Shown: positions 41,350 to 50,616, counted from the first letter of the stretch. The stretch: 64,000 bases of DNA from Bradyrhizobium sp. WSM3983 (GCF_000473045.1 NZ_AXAY01000004.1:186001-250000), one strand, 5' to 3'. Notes: generated by a model from the sequence alone, not told the origin. Translations and numbers: made by a program.

Positions 41350-43239
41350 CTAGTTCGTCAGCCCATAGACGTCGAGCTGTCCGTTATAGGTCGGGCGATA
41401 GATGCGCCCCTTCCAGACGATCGGACGGTTGAACTTCGGATGCATGAAGGCGTGCTCAGGACCCCAGTTCTCGCTATCCCAGATCACCTGGAGCCGCTTC
41501 GAGCCGTCCGGATTGGTCGCGAAATTCTGCGCGTCGTAGACCAGAAAGCGGCCGGGGCTGAGCACCATGTTGCTGTCCTTGTAAGGGACCATCGCGACGA
41601 TGATGGCATCAGTGCCGTTATTGGCGGCAAGCGTGATGCTCCAGCCGGGCATGCCGCCTGATGGCCGCGGCGATTGCGGCGAGGCGATCTCGTTGGATCC
41701 GGCGAGATAGGTCGAGGTCCCGTCGGCTGCAATCGACCATGCCCTCAGCGCGCTATTCTCGCCGCCGACGATGTGCATCACACCATGGGTGGCCGATGAG
41801 AACAGCAGCGGCGTGCCGTGCAGATGCCGCGTCGCGCCGCCTGGATACAGATTCAATTGCGTTGGCGAGCCCGGTGCCGGCGGCACGGCAGGATCGAAGA
41901 ACGTGTAGAGGATCGGCGGCATCTTGAGCTTGGCATAGTTGGCGGCGAAGTGGCCGGCCTGAAGATCGCCCGGTTGCGTGTCGCCAAGCGCCGTGGCATT
42001 GCCGGTGTAGAGAATGCCGTCCTTGCCCGACGCGAGGACGGCGTGGGCCGATGCGACATAGACCGGGCCACCCGATCCAAAGTCCTGGTCGCTCCATGCC
42101 GATTCCTTCATCGCCGCCAAATGATGCGCCACGACCGGCGCGATCTGGGCATCCATTGCGTCGGGCCCGGACGTTACCGCGATATGCGCCGTCTCGCGCG
42201 CATGAAGCGGCGTGAGCGCCATTCCCATCCGCTTGGCATGGCCGATCACCGCGGTCAGCGAGACGTTCGACGGCAGCGCGTGCGCATCGTCATCGCCGTC
42301 ATCGAGCAGCGCCGCAGCCGCGGCGCCGACCCGGTTGGCGTCTGTCCACGGCGTCCACCACGACAACACCTCGAAATGCGCGAGAGGTCCGGTGTGCAGG
42401 GCCAGCCGTACCACGCTCTCGCCGAAATCGCCTTGCTGCGGCGAGAACGCGCCGTTGCCGGTAATGACATAGATTGAACCATCGGGGGCGATGGCGGGGC
42501 CGGCCCCGCTGTGCCACAGCCCGCCGCCGGAGCGGGTCACGGTGGAGCACCATGCGGCCGCGAGATGCCAGGCATGGACATCGACCGCGATCAGCCAGCC
42601 CCGCGCTGCCGCCGAGGTCTCCTTGACCGTGCCGAAGGGAATCAGCACGTGGTTCCGCGTCAGCGTCAGCGCGCTGCGTTGCTTGCGCTGGATCGAGACG
42701 AATTTCTGCACGGGCAGGCCGCCGGGCGGGGTGTAGACCGCGCCCTCCAGATTGAGCAGGTCGTGCACCTTGGAGCCGTCGCTGATCCGCAACGCCCCGA
42801 GAAAATGCTGGGCCCTGGCGACGCTGCCATCGTCGCTGATCCAGGCGCAGGCGTAGAGAATGCCTGTGGTCTCGTCGATCACGGGGGTCGAGAGGATTCC
42901 CCAATTGACGTTGGTCAAGTGACCGTCGATGTCCGGCGTTCCGACGATGGGACGGCCGAGCTTCGTCGCCCAGATTTTTTCGCCGGTCAGCGCATCGAAG
43001 GCGTAGACCCAATTGCCCATGGTGGCCTGGAAGATCAGGTCGCGGGTCTTGCCATCAGGTGTGTGCACGCCGCCGACAGCCAACGGCTGCGCCTCGAGCC
43101 GGGGATCGTCGGGAATGGGAATGCTGAAGAGCTTGACGATGCCTTTGGTGCGGACGGCGGTTGCCGTCAGCACCGTCTCGGCATTGTTCGCGCCGGTCCT
43201 GGCGAGGTCATAGCTGCGGGTGGTAACGGAGATGGCCAT
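41350..43239 (-). CDS. PQQ-type beta-propeller protein, no signal peptide
   Basis: A 629-residue protein made of repeated beta-sheet blades of the PQQ/quinoprotein kind: VYAFDALTGEKIWATKLG, GILYACAWISDDG, GSIYVITGNGAF, DGILYTGNATALG and GQLDVYGL at the end. The usual PQQ-ligand signature cannot be picked out by eye, so cofactor binding is open. The start MAISVTTRSYDLARTG shows no signal peptide, unlike most quinoproteins. The longer frame upstream runs through the membrane-protein gene and is rejected. It starts 2 bp after that gene's stop, as last gene of a three-gene operon. Function unknown. Confidence 0.8.
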   Translation of the reverse strand: MAISVTTRSYDLARTGANNAETVLTATAVRTKGIVKLFSIPIPDDPRLEAQPLAVGGVHTPDGKTRDLIFQATMGNWVYAFDALTGEKIWATKLGRPIVGTPDIDGHLTNVNWGILSTPVIDETTGILYACAWISDDGSVARAQHFLGALRISDGSKVHDLLNLEGAVYTPPGGLPVQKFVSIQRKQRSALTLTRNHVLIPFGTVKETSAAARGWLIAVDVHAWHLAAAWCSTVTRSGGGLWHSGAGPAIAPDGSIYVITGNGAFSPQQGDFGESVVRLALHTGPLAHFEVLSWWTPWTDANRVGAAAAALLDDGDDDAHALPSNVSLTAVIGHAKRMGMALTPLHARETAHIAVTSGPDAMDAQIAPVVAHHLAAMKESAWSDQDFGSGGPVYVASAHAVLASGKDGILYTGNATALGDTQPGDLQAGHFAANYAKLKMPPILYTFFDPAVPPAPGSPTQLNLYPGGATRHLHGTPLLFSSATHGVMHIVGGENSALRAWSIAADGTSTYLAGSNEIASPQSPRPSGGMPGWSITLAANNGTDAIIVAMVPYKDSNMVLSPGRFLVYDAQNFATNPDGSKRLQVIWDSENWGPEHAFMHPKFNRPIVWKGRIYRPTYNGQLDVYGLTN

Positions 43240-43241
43240 GA

Positions 43242-43709
43242 TCAGGCTCCCCAGACGAGCAGGCTTCCGGCCGCGATCAGGCAGGCCGCAGCCAGTGGTC
43301 GCGCATCGCGCAGGCCTGCGCGCCACCAGCTCAGCGCGATGGCCCCGCAGGCAAAGCCGAGCCCGGCCATGATCGCGCTCGACAGCGCCGCAAGCGCCGG
43401 CGCATCGCTCGTCCGCGACACGACATTGTCGATCGCCAAGAGCGGCGGCAATACGTAGAGCCAGCCTGACGCCTTCAACAGGCGTTGCGCAATGGGCAAG
43501 CCGACGAGAAGCGCCGCACCGCTCGCCATCAGCAGCATCGCGGCAAGCCCACCCGCAAGCGGCAGGCCGACGCTGAGTGCCGAGCCGAGCCCGTCGCACA
43601 GGCCGAACATCAGCGCGAGCGGCAGCACGTGCCGCCCCGGCAGAATGAAGGACAGCGCGAAAGCGGCAATGAGACTGTCGGTGGACGTCCACAACAGATG
43701 GAATGACAT
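43242..43709 (-). CDS. Small polytopic membrane protein, unknown
   Basis: A 155-residue, very hydrophobic protein with about five membrane segments (SLIAAFALSFILPG, VLPLALMFGLCDG, GLAAMLLMASGAALLVG, a central one, and a final LAAACLIAAGSLLVWG). Charged residues are few and lie in short loops. I do not recognise the family; size and pattern recall small exporters such as MntP or LysE-like proteins, but no diagnostic motif is seen. It is the middle gene between a GH13-like protein (9 bp upstream) and a propeller protein (2 bp downstream). Confidence 0.75.
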   Translation of the reverse strand: MSFHLLWTSTDSLIAAFALSFILPGRHVLPLALMFGLCDGLGSALSVGLPLAGGLAAMLLMASGAALLVGLPIAQRLLKASGWLYVLPPLLAIDNVVSRTSDAPALAALSSAIMAGLGFACGAIALSWWRAGLRDARPLAAACLIAAGSLLVWGA

Positions 43710-43718
43710 GGAATCCTC

Positions 43719-45461
43719 TCAAACGATTTGTGGGGCAAGGTAGGTAATGTCGATCGCAAACGCCGCGCCGTGCTCCGGCAGCTGCCGGCCCGCGACGCGA
43801 ATATGATGCTCGCCGGTCGCACCGGCCGTTCCTTCCGCGCTGACATGGTCGCCGCTGCAGGCGGCCTCGACCACGTTATGCCCGTGCGCATCGGTGACAG
43901 TGACCTTGAGCGTGCCATCTGCCGGCACGCCGCGACGATCGAGGCTGACCTTCAAGGCGATCCTGCTCCCCTGCTCCACCCAGATCCGTGCCGTCTCGGT
44001 CTCGGCATTGGTTGCCGGCAGCGTATCGAGATCGGCGGCGCCGAAGATCGTCTGCGTGGTGTGGCGCGGATGGCGGATAGACGCGATATTCAGGCCGGCG
44101 CGCGAGAAGCACAGATAGCTCTGGCCCTTGCTGAAGCCATTGCTCGGAATCGTGAAACGGGCGACGCCGTTTCCGTCGGTCCGGATATCGTCATGATGGC
44201 CGCTATAGTCGTGCAATTGGACATTGGCGCCGAACGCGGTCTGGCAGCTGATCGTGCGCGCATTCATGGTGTCGAAGTTCAGTGCGGTCAGCAGGCCGGG
44301 CGCGCCTGTCCTGTTGAGCACGATCACCTTGTCATCGAGAAAGCGGCCGCTGGTTGGCCCGTTGGCGAGGTGCTCGTGGATCCAGACGAGATTGTCGATC
44401 CACGGTTTCAGCCCATAAGCGCCGGGCCAGACGCTCGGCGGGAAATAGTCCTTGCCGTAGACAAACGGGTAGCCCTCGATCGACAGCAGGAAGGCGTAGG
44501 CGAGCAGCTTGTTGCTGATGACCTGCTGGCCGGGCGAGGTATCGGTGTCGGGATTGTCGACGAAGGTGCAGGTGAGATCGGGACGCCAACTCGTGTAGCC
44601 GGCGCCATCCAGCACGCGCGCATTGCCGCCGTCGCAAGCCGCCTGCAGCGCCCAACGCATCGGGAAGTCGGCGACCAGCGACCGACCGTTGAGCGGCGGC
44701 TGCGTCGCCCAGCCGTTGAGGATCGCGCGATTGCCGTCGAAATACTCCGAGTAGAAGAACTTCGACGCCATCACGCCATGGGTCATGAACTCGCGTACGA
44801 ACGGCGCCCAGGTGCCCTTGACGTCGTCGAAGCGTGCGCCGTCTGCACCGGTGGTGCGGAACACCCATTCGCCGAAGTCGAGCGCATCCTCGATCGTGAC
44901 GCGCGGCGGGCGGCAGCGCTGATACGATAGCTCGCGACCGAACGGAAAATCGTTGGGCGGGCTCGGCACGTCATCGTCGGGCACATCGTCCGGCGGCACG
45001 CCGCGAAACCAGCCGGGCGACGTGGTGTGCCTGCCATTCAGCGACTGCCCGTCCGCGCCGAGATAGCGAAACACGCCGGGCCCGCCATTCTCGCCGCTGC
45101 GCTGATGCAGAACGAGATCGAGATAGACGTCGATATCGCAGGCATGCGCGACCGCGACCAGACGCGTCAGCGACGCTCTTGTGCCGTAGCGCGTGGCGAG
45201 CGAGCCTTGCTGGGTCTTGCTGCCGATGTCACGGGGATCGAACACGCCATAGCCGTCGCAGCCCGGCCCGGCACCGCCTTGCGCCTTCGACGTCGGCGGC
45301 AGCTGGATCGCGGTGAAGCCGACATTGCGCAGCGCGCGGACATGGGTAGCGAGGAAATCCAGCAGCCAAGGTGCGCCACGCCCGTCGACCGGCGCCGGCA
45401 CGGTCACGCGTTCGCCGTGCGGACCGAAGAAGCGTCCCCAAGCTAGCAGCGCTACTCCCAT
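43719..45461 (-). CDS. GH13-like (alpha-amylase fold) protein with altered conserved motifs
   Basis: A 580-residue protein with the GH13 barrel layout. IQLPPTSKAQGG and DGYGVFDPRDIG open the barrel. Region I is DLVLHQ (D115-Q120) instead of the usual DVVxNH. Region II is GARFDDVKG with the nucleophile D212. Region III gives the acid E239 (FFYSEYF). Region IV is FVDNPD (D305) where His is normal. The catalytic triad is therefore present but two substrate-binding histidines are lost. A beta-sandwich domain ends the protein. There is no signal peptide. The ATG at 45461 is used; a TTG nine codons upstream is possible. It leads an operon with the membrane and propeller proteins. Confidence 0.82.
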   Translation of the reverse strand: MGVALLAWGRFFGPHGERVTVPAPVDGRGAPWLLDFLATHVRALRNVGFTAIQLPPTSKAQGGAGPGCDGYGVFDPRDIGSKTQQGSLATRYGTRASLTRLVAVAHACDIDVYLDLVLHQRSGENGGPGVFRYLGADGQSLNGRHTTSPGWFRGVPPDDVPDDDVPSPPNDFPFGRELSYQRCRPPRVTIEDALDFGEWVFRTTGADGARFDDVKGTWAPFVREFMTHGVMASKFFYSEYFDGNRAILNGWATQPPLNGRSLVADFPMRWALQAACDGGNARVLDGAGYTSWRPDLTCTFVDNPDTDTSPGQQVISNKLLAYAFLLSIEGYPFVYGKDYFPPSVWPGAYGLKPWIDNLVWIHEHLANGPTSGRFLDDKVIVLNRTGAPGLLTALNFDTMNARTISCQTAFGANVQLHDYSGHHDDIRTDGNGVARFTIPSNGFSKGQSYLCFSRAGLNIASIRHPRHTTQTIFGAADLDTLPATNAETETARIWVEQGSRIALKVSLDRRGVPADGTLKVTVTDAHGHNVVEAACSGDHVSAEGTAGATGEHHIRVAGRQLPEHGAAFAIDITYLAPQIV

Positions 45462-45585
45462 GACGCGGCCTCTGGCTGGCTGCGTCAATCATGCCTTGCA
45501 CAGGGATCATCCGGAAGTTGAAAATTGAGGCAAACGCCGCCGCGGAGCGAACCGCCGCTCACGTTCGCGTGCGCGGCCTCAGGCG

Positions 45586-46266
45586 CTAGTCATCGTCGTC
45601 AGAGCCAAACAACCGGATTTGCGGGAAGCCACCGCGCCGACGGCTGGCATAGTCATGCGCATCAAAATCCTCGCGGACGTTGCGTGCGACATCATCCCAA
45701 TTGGTCTGATCGCGCGCGCCACGTGCATCGCGCGGGTCATATCGGCGGCGCTCGGCCCAGCGCTGCTGCCGCTCCGCCCGCCGCCGCTCCGACGCGGCGC
45801 GCTTCAGGTCAGAATCCCTGGCCTTGGCATAAGCATTGTCAGGAGAGGATGTTGGCTCTGTCGAGACCTGCTGCTCGACTGGCTTTGTCGCTTGCGGAGG
45901 CGGTGGCGCTGGCTTGGGTGTCTCAACCGCTACCGCTTGTGGAGGCGGCGCCGGCGGTTCAGCATTGGCCTGCGAAGTTCCCGCATCGGGCTTGGATTCC
46001 GGCCTGGCTTCGTCCTGCGCCTGCGCGGGCGCGGCGATGATCGCGCCGAAGCTTTGCGAACCAGTGAGATATTGGATGCGCTCAGACGGCGCGTTCGTCG
46101 TGACCGGAATGGCTGCGGCGCGCTGCTCCAGCTTGCTGGTGTCCGAGTCCTGCTTGGGCGCGATCGGATGCATGATGTTGCCGGCGACGATACCGCCGCC
46201 GAGACCAATGGCAATGGCGGCGACGATCGAACCGGCACCGACGAAATAGGCTGTCGAGGCGCGCAT
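45586..46266 (-). CDS. Membrane-anchored Pro/Ala-rich protein, unknown
   Basis: A 226-residue protein. One N-terminal membrane segment (GAGSIVAAIAIGLGGGIVAG) is followed by a disordered Pro/Ala/Gln region (PPAPPPQAVAVE, PAPPPPQATKP). The C-terminal part is Arg-rich and charged (ERRRAERQQRWAERRR) and ends in an acidic tail, FGSDDDD. It resembles no family I can name; its build suits a periplasm-spanning anchor or scaffold. GGGAG sits seven bases before the ATG. A composite palindrome lies upstream. Confidence 0.65.
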   Translation of the reverse strand: MRASTAYFVGAGSIVAAIAIGLGGGIVAGNIMHPIAPKQDSDTSKLEQRAAAIPVTTNAPSERIQYLTGSQSFGAIIAAPAQAQDEARPESKPDAGTSQANAEPPAPPPQAVAVETPKPAPPPPQATKPVEQQVSTEPTSSPDNAYAKARDSDLKRAASERRRAERQQRWAERRRYDPRDARGARDQTNWDDVARNVREDFDAHDYASRRRGGFPQIRLFGSDDDD

Positions 46267-46334
46267 TGGTCCACTCCCTGTTTGGAGCGAGCAACGCCTG
46301 AGGATTGCCGGATGTTCCTGACATCAGCTGTTCC

Positions 46335-46422
46335 CTAAAGCACGATGAGTCGTCGTGCTTTAGCTCATTGTTTGCGCATGATCTTTACGGAAAATCACTG
46401 CACACTTTTCCGGATCATGCGC
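46335..46422. repeat. Two adjacent hairpins, composite palindromic element
   Basis: CTAAAGCACGA and TCGTGCTTTAG (46335-46363) form a perfect 11-bp stem. Directly after it, GCGCATGATC with CGGAAAA faces TTTTCCG with GATCATGCGC (46374-46422). The GATCATGC/TTTTCCG words are familiar from rhizobial dispersed elements. It lies between two genes of the same direction. Confidence 0.75.
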
Positions 46423-46436
46423 GCGGGAACGCCATA

Positions 46437-47171
46437 TCAAATCTGCTGCGCGACCTTTTCCAGCCCGATGACGCGGGCGAGCTTGCGCACTTCTTCCTTC
46501 TGATCCTCACGCAGCTGGAACAGCAGCGGCATCGCGGCCGACTTCAGCTGCTGGACCTCGTCGCAGTTCGGATCGATCTGCACGTTCGGCCCGTTGGGAT
46601 TTGAGAGCTTGTTGGCCGATATCTTGCGGACGACGTTGCGCAGCGCGGTCTCGACCGAGGGCCAGTAATATTCCTGCGACGACGACAGCTTCAGGCGATC
46701 TCTGATCCCCGCAATCTGCACATCGGAGAGCAACGAATAGGTTTTCTGCGACTGCGGCTTGGCGACGGCCTTCGGCTTGGCCGGGGCATCGTGAAGCGCG
46801 CCGGTCGGCACCTCTGCGGTGGCAGGTGCCTCCAATGAGGCAACTTTGGCCTCGGTGCCCTTCAGCATCGGGAAATCAGATGAGGTGGCCGCAGCAAAGG
46901 CCTGGCGCAGCGGTTCGGTCAGCATCGGCGCCTGCGACAGCCGGTCAGCCGGAACCTGCACCGGATCAATCGCGGCGGAGGCCAGCGCCAGCGTCGGAAC
47001 CAGCCGGTCGGCCTTGGCGGCGCGGTTGGCGGCGAGCGGCTTGGGCGCAGGAGCCTGCGTAATCATCTCGGCGCTGACACTGGGCACACTATCGCGGCCG
47101 AGAATGGCAGTGGTGGCGGCACCGAGGACGAGGATACAGGTCAGCACGGTGATGGTGATGGCTCTGGACAA
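46437..47171 (-). CDS. Exported or membrane-anchored hypothetical protein
   Basis: A 244-residue protein with an N-terminal hydrophobic segment (ITITVLTCILVLGAATTAIL), a low-complexity Ala/Pro/Lys middle, and a folded-looking C-terminal 100 residues: YSLLSDVQIAGIRDRLKLS, YYWPSVETALRNVVRKI and QLKSAAMPLLFQLREDQKEE. The last part is mainly helical and recalls Spy/CpxP-like periplasmic proteins in layout, but the LTxxQ motif is not evident. The start is TTG (47169-47171) with GGAGAG close upstream. The role is unknown. Confidence 0.65.
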   Translation of the reverse strand: MSRAITITVLTCILVLGAATTAILGRDSVPSVSAEMITQAPAPKPLAANRAAKADRLVPTLALASAAIDPVQVPADRLSQAPMLTEPLRQAFAAATSSDFPMLKGTEAKVASLEAPATAEVPTGALHDAPAKPKAVAKPQSQKTYSLLSDVQIAGIRDRLKLSSSQEYYWPSVETALRNVVRKISANKLSNPNGPNVQIDPNCDEVQQLKSAAMPLLFQLREDQKEEVRKLARVIGLEKVAQQI

Positions 47172-47302
47172 ACGTCTCTCCGGAAGGACCGCTTCACGAT
47201 GTTGTTAACGATGCCCGGGAAAAGGGCACGAAATAAGGCTCGAGTGTGCTTTTGCGGCGACAATCATCCTGCTTGCGGCGACAAACCAAAAGCCCTTTGA
47301 TA

Positions 47303-47551
47303 TCAAGTAGCTGCGGCCAGATCATAGGCGTCCTGGATGTCGGCGACGATCTCGGAGGCCTCCCAGACGCCACGCGGTTCGACCGATTGCAGCGTCACCG
47401 TCCAATTGCCGCCCCGGCGGGTGCGGGGGACGCTGACGATGTCGAAGCGGACATTGCGGCACAGCGGGTGACGGGCCAGCGCATGGGCGACGCGGACGCG
47501 GATCTCGTCCAGTGTTGCGGCTGTCTTGCTGTTGAGAAAATCGAAATCCAT
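47303..47551 (-). CDS. Small hypothetical protein
   Basis: An 82-residue protein, alpha/beta in look: MDFDFLNSKTAATLDEIRVRVAHAL, VRFDIVSVPRTRRGGNWTVTL, then a C-terminal helix IVADIQDAYDLA. The ATG at 47549-47551 is preceded by GGGAGGGACAG. No family is recognised, but the clean start site and length suggest a real gene. Confidence 0.65.
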   Translation of the reverse strand: MDFDFLNSKTAATLDEIRVRVAHALARHPLCRNVRFDIVSVPRTRRGGNWTVTLQSVEPRGVWEASEIVADIQDAYDLAAAT

Positions 47552-47676
47552 CGCCTGTCCCTCCCGTCCCGATTGACGGCCGTGAGGGGGATTCTTGGCG
47601 GGCGATGGTTAATCTGCCGTTAAGTGCGGGCTTGCGGAGCCATGCGGGATTAACCGTGCTGGGGCGGCACGGAACG

Positions 47677-48642
47677 CTATCGCCCCCTCGCGGTGCGGTA
47701 CTCGGCGGCCGTCCGGGCCACGAGATCGGAAACCGCCATCACGTCGGTGACGCCCGATGTCGAATGTCCGCCGCTCCAGATATCGCGCCAGCGTTTGGGG
47801 CGGTTCTCGCGCGCGGCGACGTCGATGTCCTTGCCGATGTCGATCGCGCCGCGCGCCGGCAGATCGTCGGGGTCGAGACCGGCAGCGACGATCGACGGCT
47901 TCAGCATGCTGGTCTGCAAACCCGTGAACGCGGTGGTAAGCAAAATGTCGTCGGCACTGCTGTCGACCAGCATCTGCTTGTGGCGATCATCCGCCATGCT
48001 CTCGCGCGTCGCGATGAACTTTGTGCCCATATAGCCGAGATCGCAGCCGAGCACTTCGGCGGCACGCAGCGCATGGCCGTCGCTGATGCCGCCGGCGAGC
48101 ACGATGATGCCATCATAGAACGCGCGCACCGCACGGACGAACGCGAACGGATTGAGCCAGCCGGTCTGTCCGCCCGCGCCCGCGGTCAACAGCACCAATC
48201 CGTCGGCGCCCGCCGCTGCCGCACGCTCGGCGTGGCGGATGGAGGCGACGTCCGCCAGCACCAATGCGCCGGCATCATGCAGCGGCTTCAGCACGGGCGC
48301 CGGCGAGCCGACCGAGGTGATGACGATCTCCGGCTTGTGCTTGAGCAGCACGGCGAGATCCTGCTCCAGCCGTGCGTTGGAGCGATGCACGATCAGGTTC
48401 GGACAGAGCGGCGCGGCTTTGCGGCCGGTTTGATCCTCGTGCTCCTGCAACCGCGTGGCAATTTCGGCGAGCCATTCATCGAGCTGCTCCGTGCTGCGGC
48501 AATTCACGGTGGGGAAGCTGCCGATCACGCCGTTGCGACAGGCCGCGACCATGAGCTCGACGCCCGACACCAAGAACATCGGCGCTGCGATCAGCGGCAG
48601 AGCGAGGCGGTCGCTGAAGCGTTGCAATCGATCGGATGTCAC
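47677..48642 (-). CDS. Nitronate monooxygenase family protein (first paralogue)
   Basis: A 321-residue FMN-dependent TIM-barrel protein of the nitronate monooxygenase/2-nitropropane dioxygenase family. Marks are PLIAAPMFLVSGVELM, NGVIGSFP, LIVHRSNARLEQDL, GADGLVLLTAGAGGQTG (phosphate loop and active-site region), and GGISDGHALRAAEVLGCDLGYMGTKF. It should oxidise alkyl nitronates or propionate-3-nitronate. The start is GTG at 48642, with GGGGAGGA two bases upstream of AGA-GTG; a TTG 30 codons further up is less likely. It is divergent from the acyl-CoA synthetase. Confidence 0.9.
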   Translation of the reverse strand: MTSDRLQRFSDRLALPLIAAPMFLVSGVELMVAACRNGVIGSFPTVNCRSTEQLDEWLAEIATRLQEHEDQTGRKAAPLCPNLIVHRSNARLEQDLAVLLKHKPEIVITSVGSPAPVLKPLHDAGALVLADVASIRHAERAAAAGADGLVLLTAGAGGQTGWLNPFAFVRAVRAFYDGIIVLAGGISDGHALRAAEVLGCDLGYMGTKFIATRESMADDRHKQMLVDSSADDILLTTAFTGLQTSMLKPSIVAAGLDPDDLPARGAIDIGKDIDVAARENRPKRWRDIWSGGHSTSGVTDVMAVSDLVARTAAEYRTARGR

Positions 48643-48748
48643 TCTTCCTCCCCGCACGGGCTTTGTCGTTCCATCCCGCATTCTCTGTGCTAGCGTCATC
48701 GGCAACATTGGCACGTGAGAAGCCGATGACAAAGCAACGAGGAAACAT

Positions 48749-50311
48749 ATGTCCGATCCGCTCCACGCATCGTCCCCGACTTGTGCGCAGACGCTACGGG
48801 CGTTGGCCCGCTATCCCGGCCGCACTGCTTTCGCATGGCCCGGCGGATCGCTGAGCTATCAGGGCACAATCGATCTGATCGGACGCATCCAGGGCGTGAT
48901 CGCGCGGCTCGGCTTGCAGCCCGGTGCGCGCGTCGCCTTCCTCACCGCAAACCGCGCCGACACCTGGTGCGCCGGTGTCGCCGCGCAATTGTCGCGCTGC
49001 TGCATCACCTGGCTGCATCCACTGGGATCGGAGACGGACCAGCTGTTTCAGCTCGAGGATTCCGAAGCCGAGGTGCTGGTGGTCGATGTGGCCGCCTTCC
49101 GCGATCGTGGCGGCGAGCTCGCTGCGAAGGCAACACGGCTCAAGGCTATCTTCACCATGGGACCGGCCGATTACGGCGTCGATCTCTTGCAGGCAATCGA
49201 GAGCGCGGGACATGCCAGCCCGCAGTGCCTCGCAAATCTCGACGACCTCACCACGCTGAACTACACCGGCGGCACGACGGGCAAATCCAAGGGCGCGCTG
49301 CGCCGTCACCGCGAAAACGCCGGCGCAGCCGGCGCGATCCTCGCCGACTTCGAGATTCCCGACGCCGCGCGCTATCTCACCGTCGCGCCGATCAGCCACG
49401 TCGCCGGCACAAAAGTGCTGCCGACGCTGATGCGTGGCGGCACAGTGCACATGCTGAAAGGTTTCGATCCCGAGGCGGTGCTGGCGACGATCGCGCGCGA
49501 GCGCATCAATTTCACGCTGTTCGTGCCGACCATGATTTATGTGCTGCTCGATCATCCCGCGCTGAGCAAGACCGACCTCTCCTCGCTCGAGCTCGTGCTC
49601 TACGGGGCGTCGGCGATGTCGCCGAGCCGGCTGGTCGAGGGCATCGAACGCATCGGCCCGGTGTTCTCGCAGCTCTATGGCCAGACCGAATGCTACCCCA
49701 TTTCGGTGCTGCGCAAGAAGGATCACGATCCCAAAACGCCGGAGCTGTTTTTGTCCTGCGGCTTCCCGATCTTGGGCTGCGAGGTCAAAATCCTCGACGA
49801 CAATGACCAGGAAGTGAAGACCGGTGACGCCGGCGAGATCTGCGTGCGGGCGCCGCATGTCATGGCGGAATACTGGAAGCGGCCGGACATCACCGCCGAG
49901 ACGCTGAAGAACGGCTGGGTCCACACCGGCGACGTCGCGCGCCAGGACGAGCGCGGCTACATCTTCATCCTCGATCGCAAGAAGGACATGATCGTCACCG
50001 GCGGTTTCAACATCTTTCCGCGCGAGGTCGAGGACGTGCTGTCGCAACATGCCGATGTCGCCATGGTCGCGGTCGTCGGAATCCCCGACGAGAAATGGGG
50101 CGAGGCCGTCACGGCCATCGTCGTGCCGCGCGATGGCGCAAAGCCCGATCCGGACGAGCTGATCAATCTGGTGCGGACGCGAAAGGGTTCCGCGCATGCG
50201 CCGAAGCAGATCCAGTTCGTCAAGCAGCTGCCGATGACCGGCGTCGGCAAAGTCGACAAGAAGGTGCTGCGCGCAGGCTTCTGGAGCGGCCGGGACCGGA
50301 TGGTGGGGTAA
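48749..50311 (+). CDS. Acyl-CoA synthetase (AMP-forming)
   Basis: A 520-residue ANL enzyme. P-loop YTGGTTGKSKGALRRH, A5 YGQTECYP, A7/A8 HTGDVARQDERGYIFILDRKKDMIVTGG is spread over about 390-420, and the A10 lysine is in TGVGKVDKKVL. Compared with FadD at 61423 it is about 40 residues shorter and has an arginine-rich turn after the P-loop. It activates an unknown acid. It is divergent from a nitronate monooxygenase gene, with 106 bp between starts, so the two may share control. Confidence 0.92.
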   Translation: MSDPLHASSPTCAQTLRALARYPGRTAFAWPGGSLSYQGTIDLIGRIQGVIARLGLQPGARVAFLTANRADTWCAGVAAQLSRCCITWLHPLGSETDQLFQLEDSEAEVLVVDVAAFRDRGGELAAKATRLKAIFTMGPADYGVDLLQAIESAGHASPQCLANLDDLTTLNYTGGTTGKSKGALRRHRENAGAAGAILADFEIPDAARYLTVAPISHVAGTKVLPTLMRGGTVHMLKGFDPEAVLATIARERINFTLFVPTMIYVLLDHPALSKTDLSSLELVLYGASAMSPSRLVEGIERIGPVFSQLYGQTECYPISVLRKKDHDPKTPELFLSCGFPILGCEVKILDDNDQEVKTGDAGEICVRAPHVMAEYWKRPDITAETLKNGWVHTGDVARQDERGYIFILDRKKDMIVTGGFNIFPREVEDVLSQHADVAMVAVVGIPDEKWGEAVTAIVVPRDGAKPDPDELINLVRTRKGSAHAPKQIQFVKQLPMTGVGKVDKKVLRAGFWSGRDRMVG

Positions 50312-50517
50312 TCTCCCTGATTGCGGCGATGGGTTCGGAATACACGTATCGCGCGAAATGCCCCGGAATTATCGGCGTTCTCACCGGGATTCTACGGTGT
50401 CATTGTGGCCCCGGCACCACAGCGCGCGACGGAGTGCGCGCCCGCGCTGGCCACCCGATTGCCGGCGAATCAGGGAATCAACTAGACCGCTGATGGGGCT
50501 GGGAAGCGGAGTAAGAC

Positions 50518-50616
50518 ATGAGAGTCGCTTCCCTGGAAAGTGCAGTCGCCGCGGTCACGCTGATCACGGCCATCATCGTGGTGCTGTGGGAGATCAAGAT
50601 CTTCTACGGAGTGTGA
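50518..50616 (+). CDS. Putative 32-residue membrane peptide
   Basis: The frame begins with ATG at 50518 and ends TGA at 50614-50616. GCGGAG lies six bases before the start. The peptide has a single hydrophobic helix (AAVTLITAIIVVLW) flanked by E and K, and ends IFYGV. This is the only coding-like unit in the 411-bp gap between the acyl-CoA synthetase and the thioesterase; the rest of the gap shows nothing clear. A real small membrane protein is plausible but unproven. Confidence 0.45.
   Translation: MRVASLESAVAAVTLITAIIVVLWEIKIFYGV

Noticed and set aside
43240..43722. N-terminal extension of the propeller frame (161 residues)
   Set aside because: It overlaps the small membrane-protein gene in another frame and is low-complexity Arg/Ala sequence; the propeller begins at 43239.
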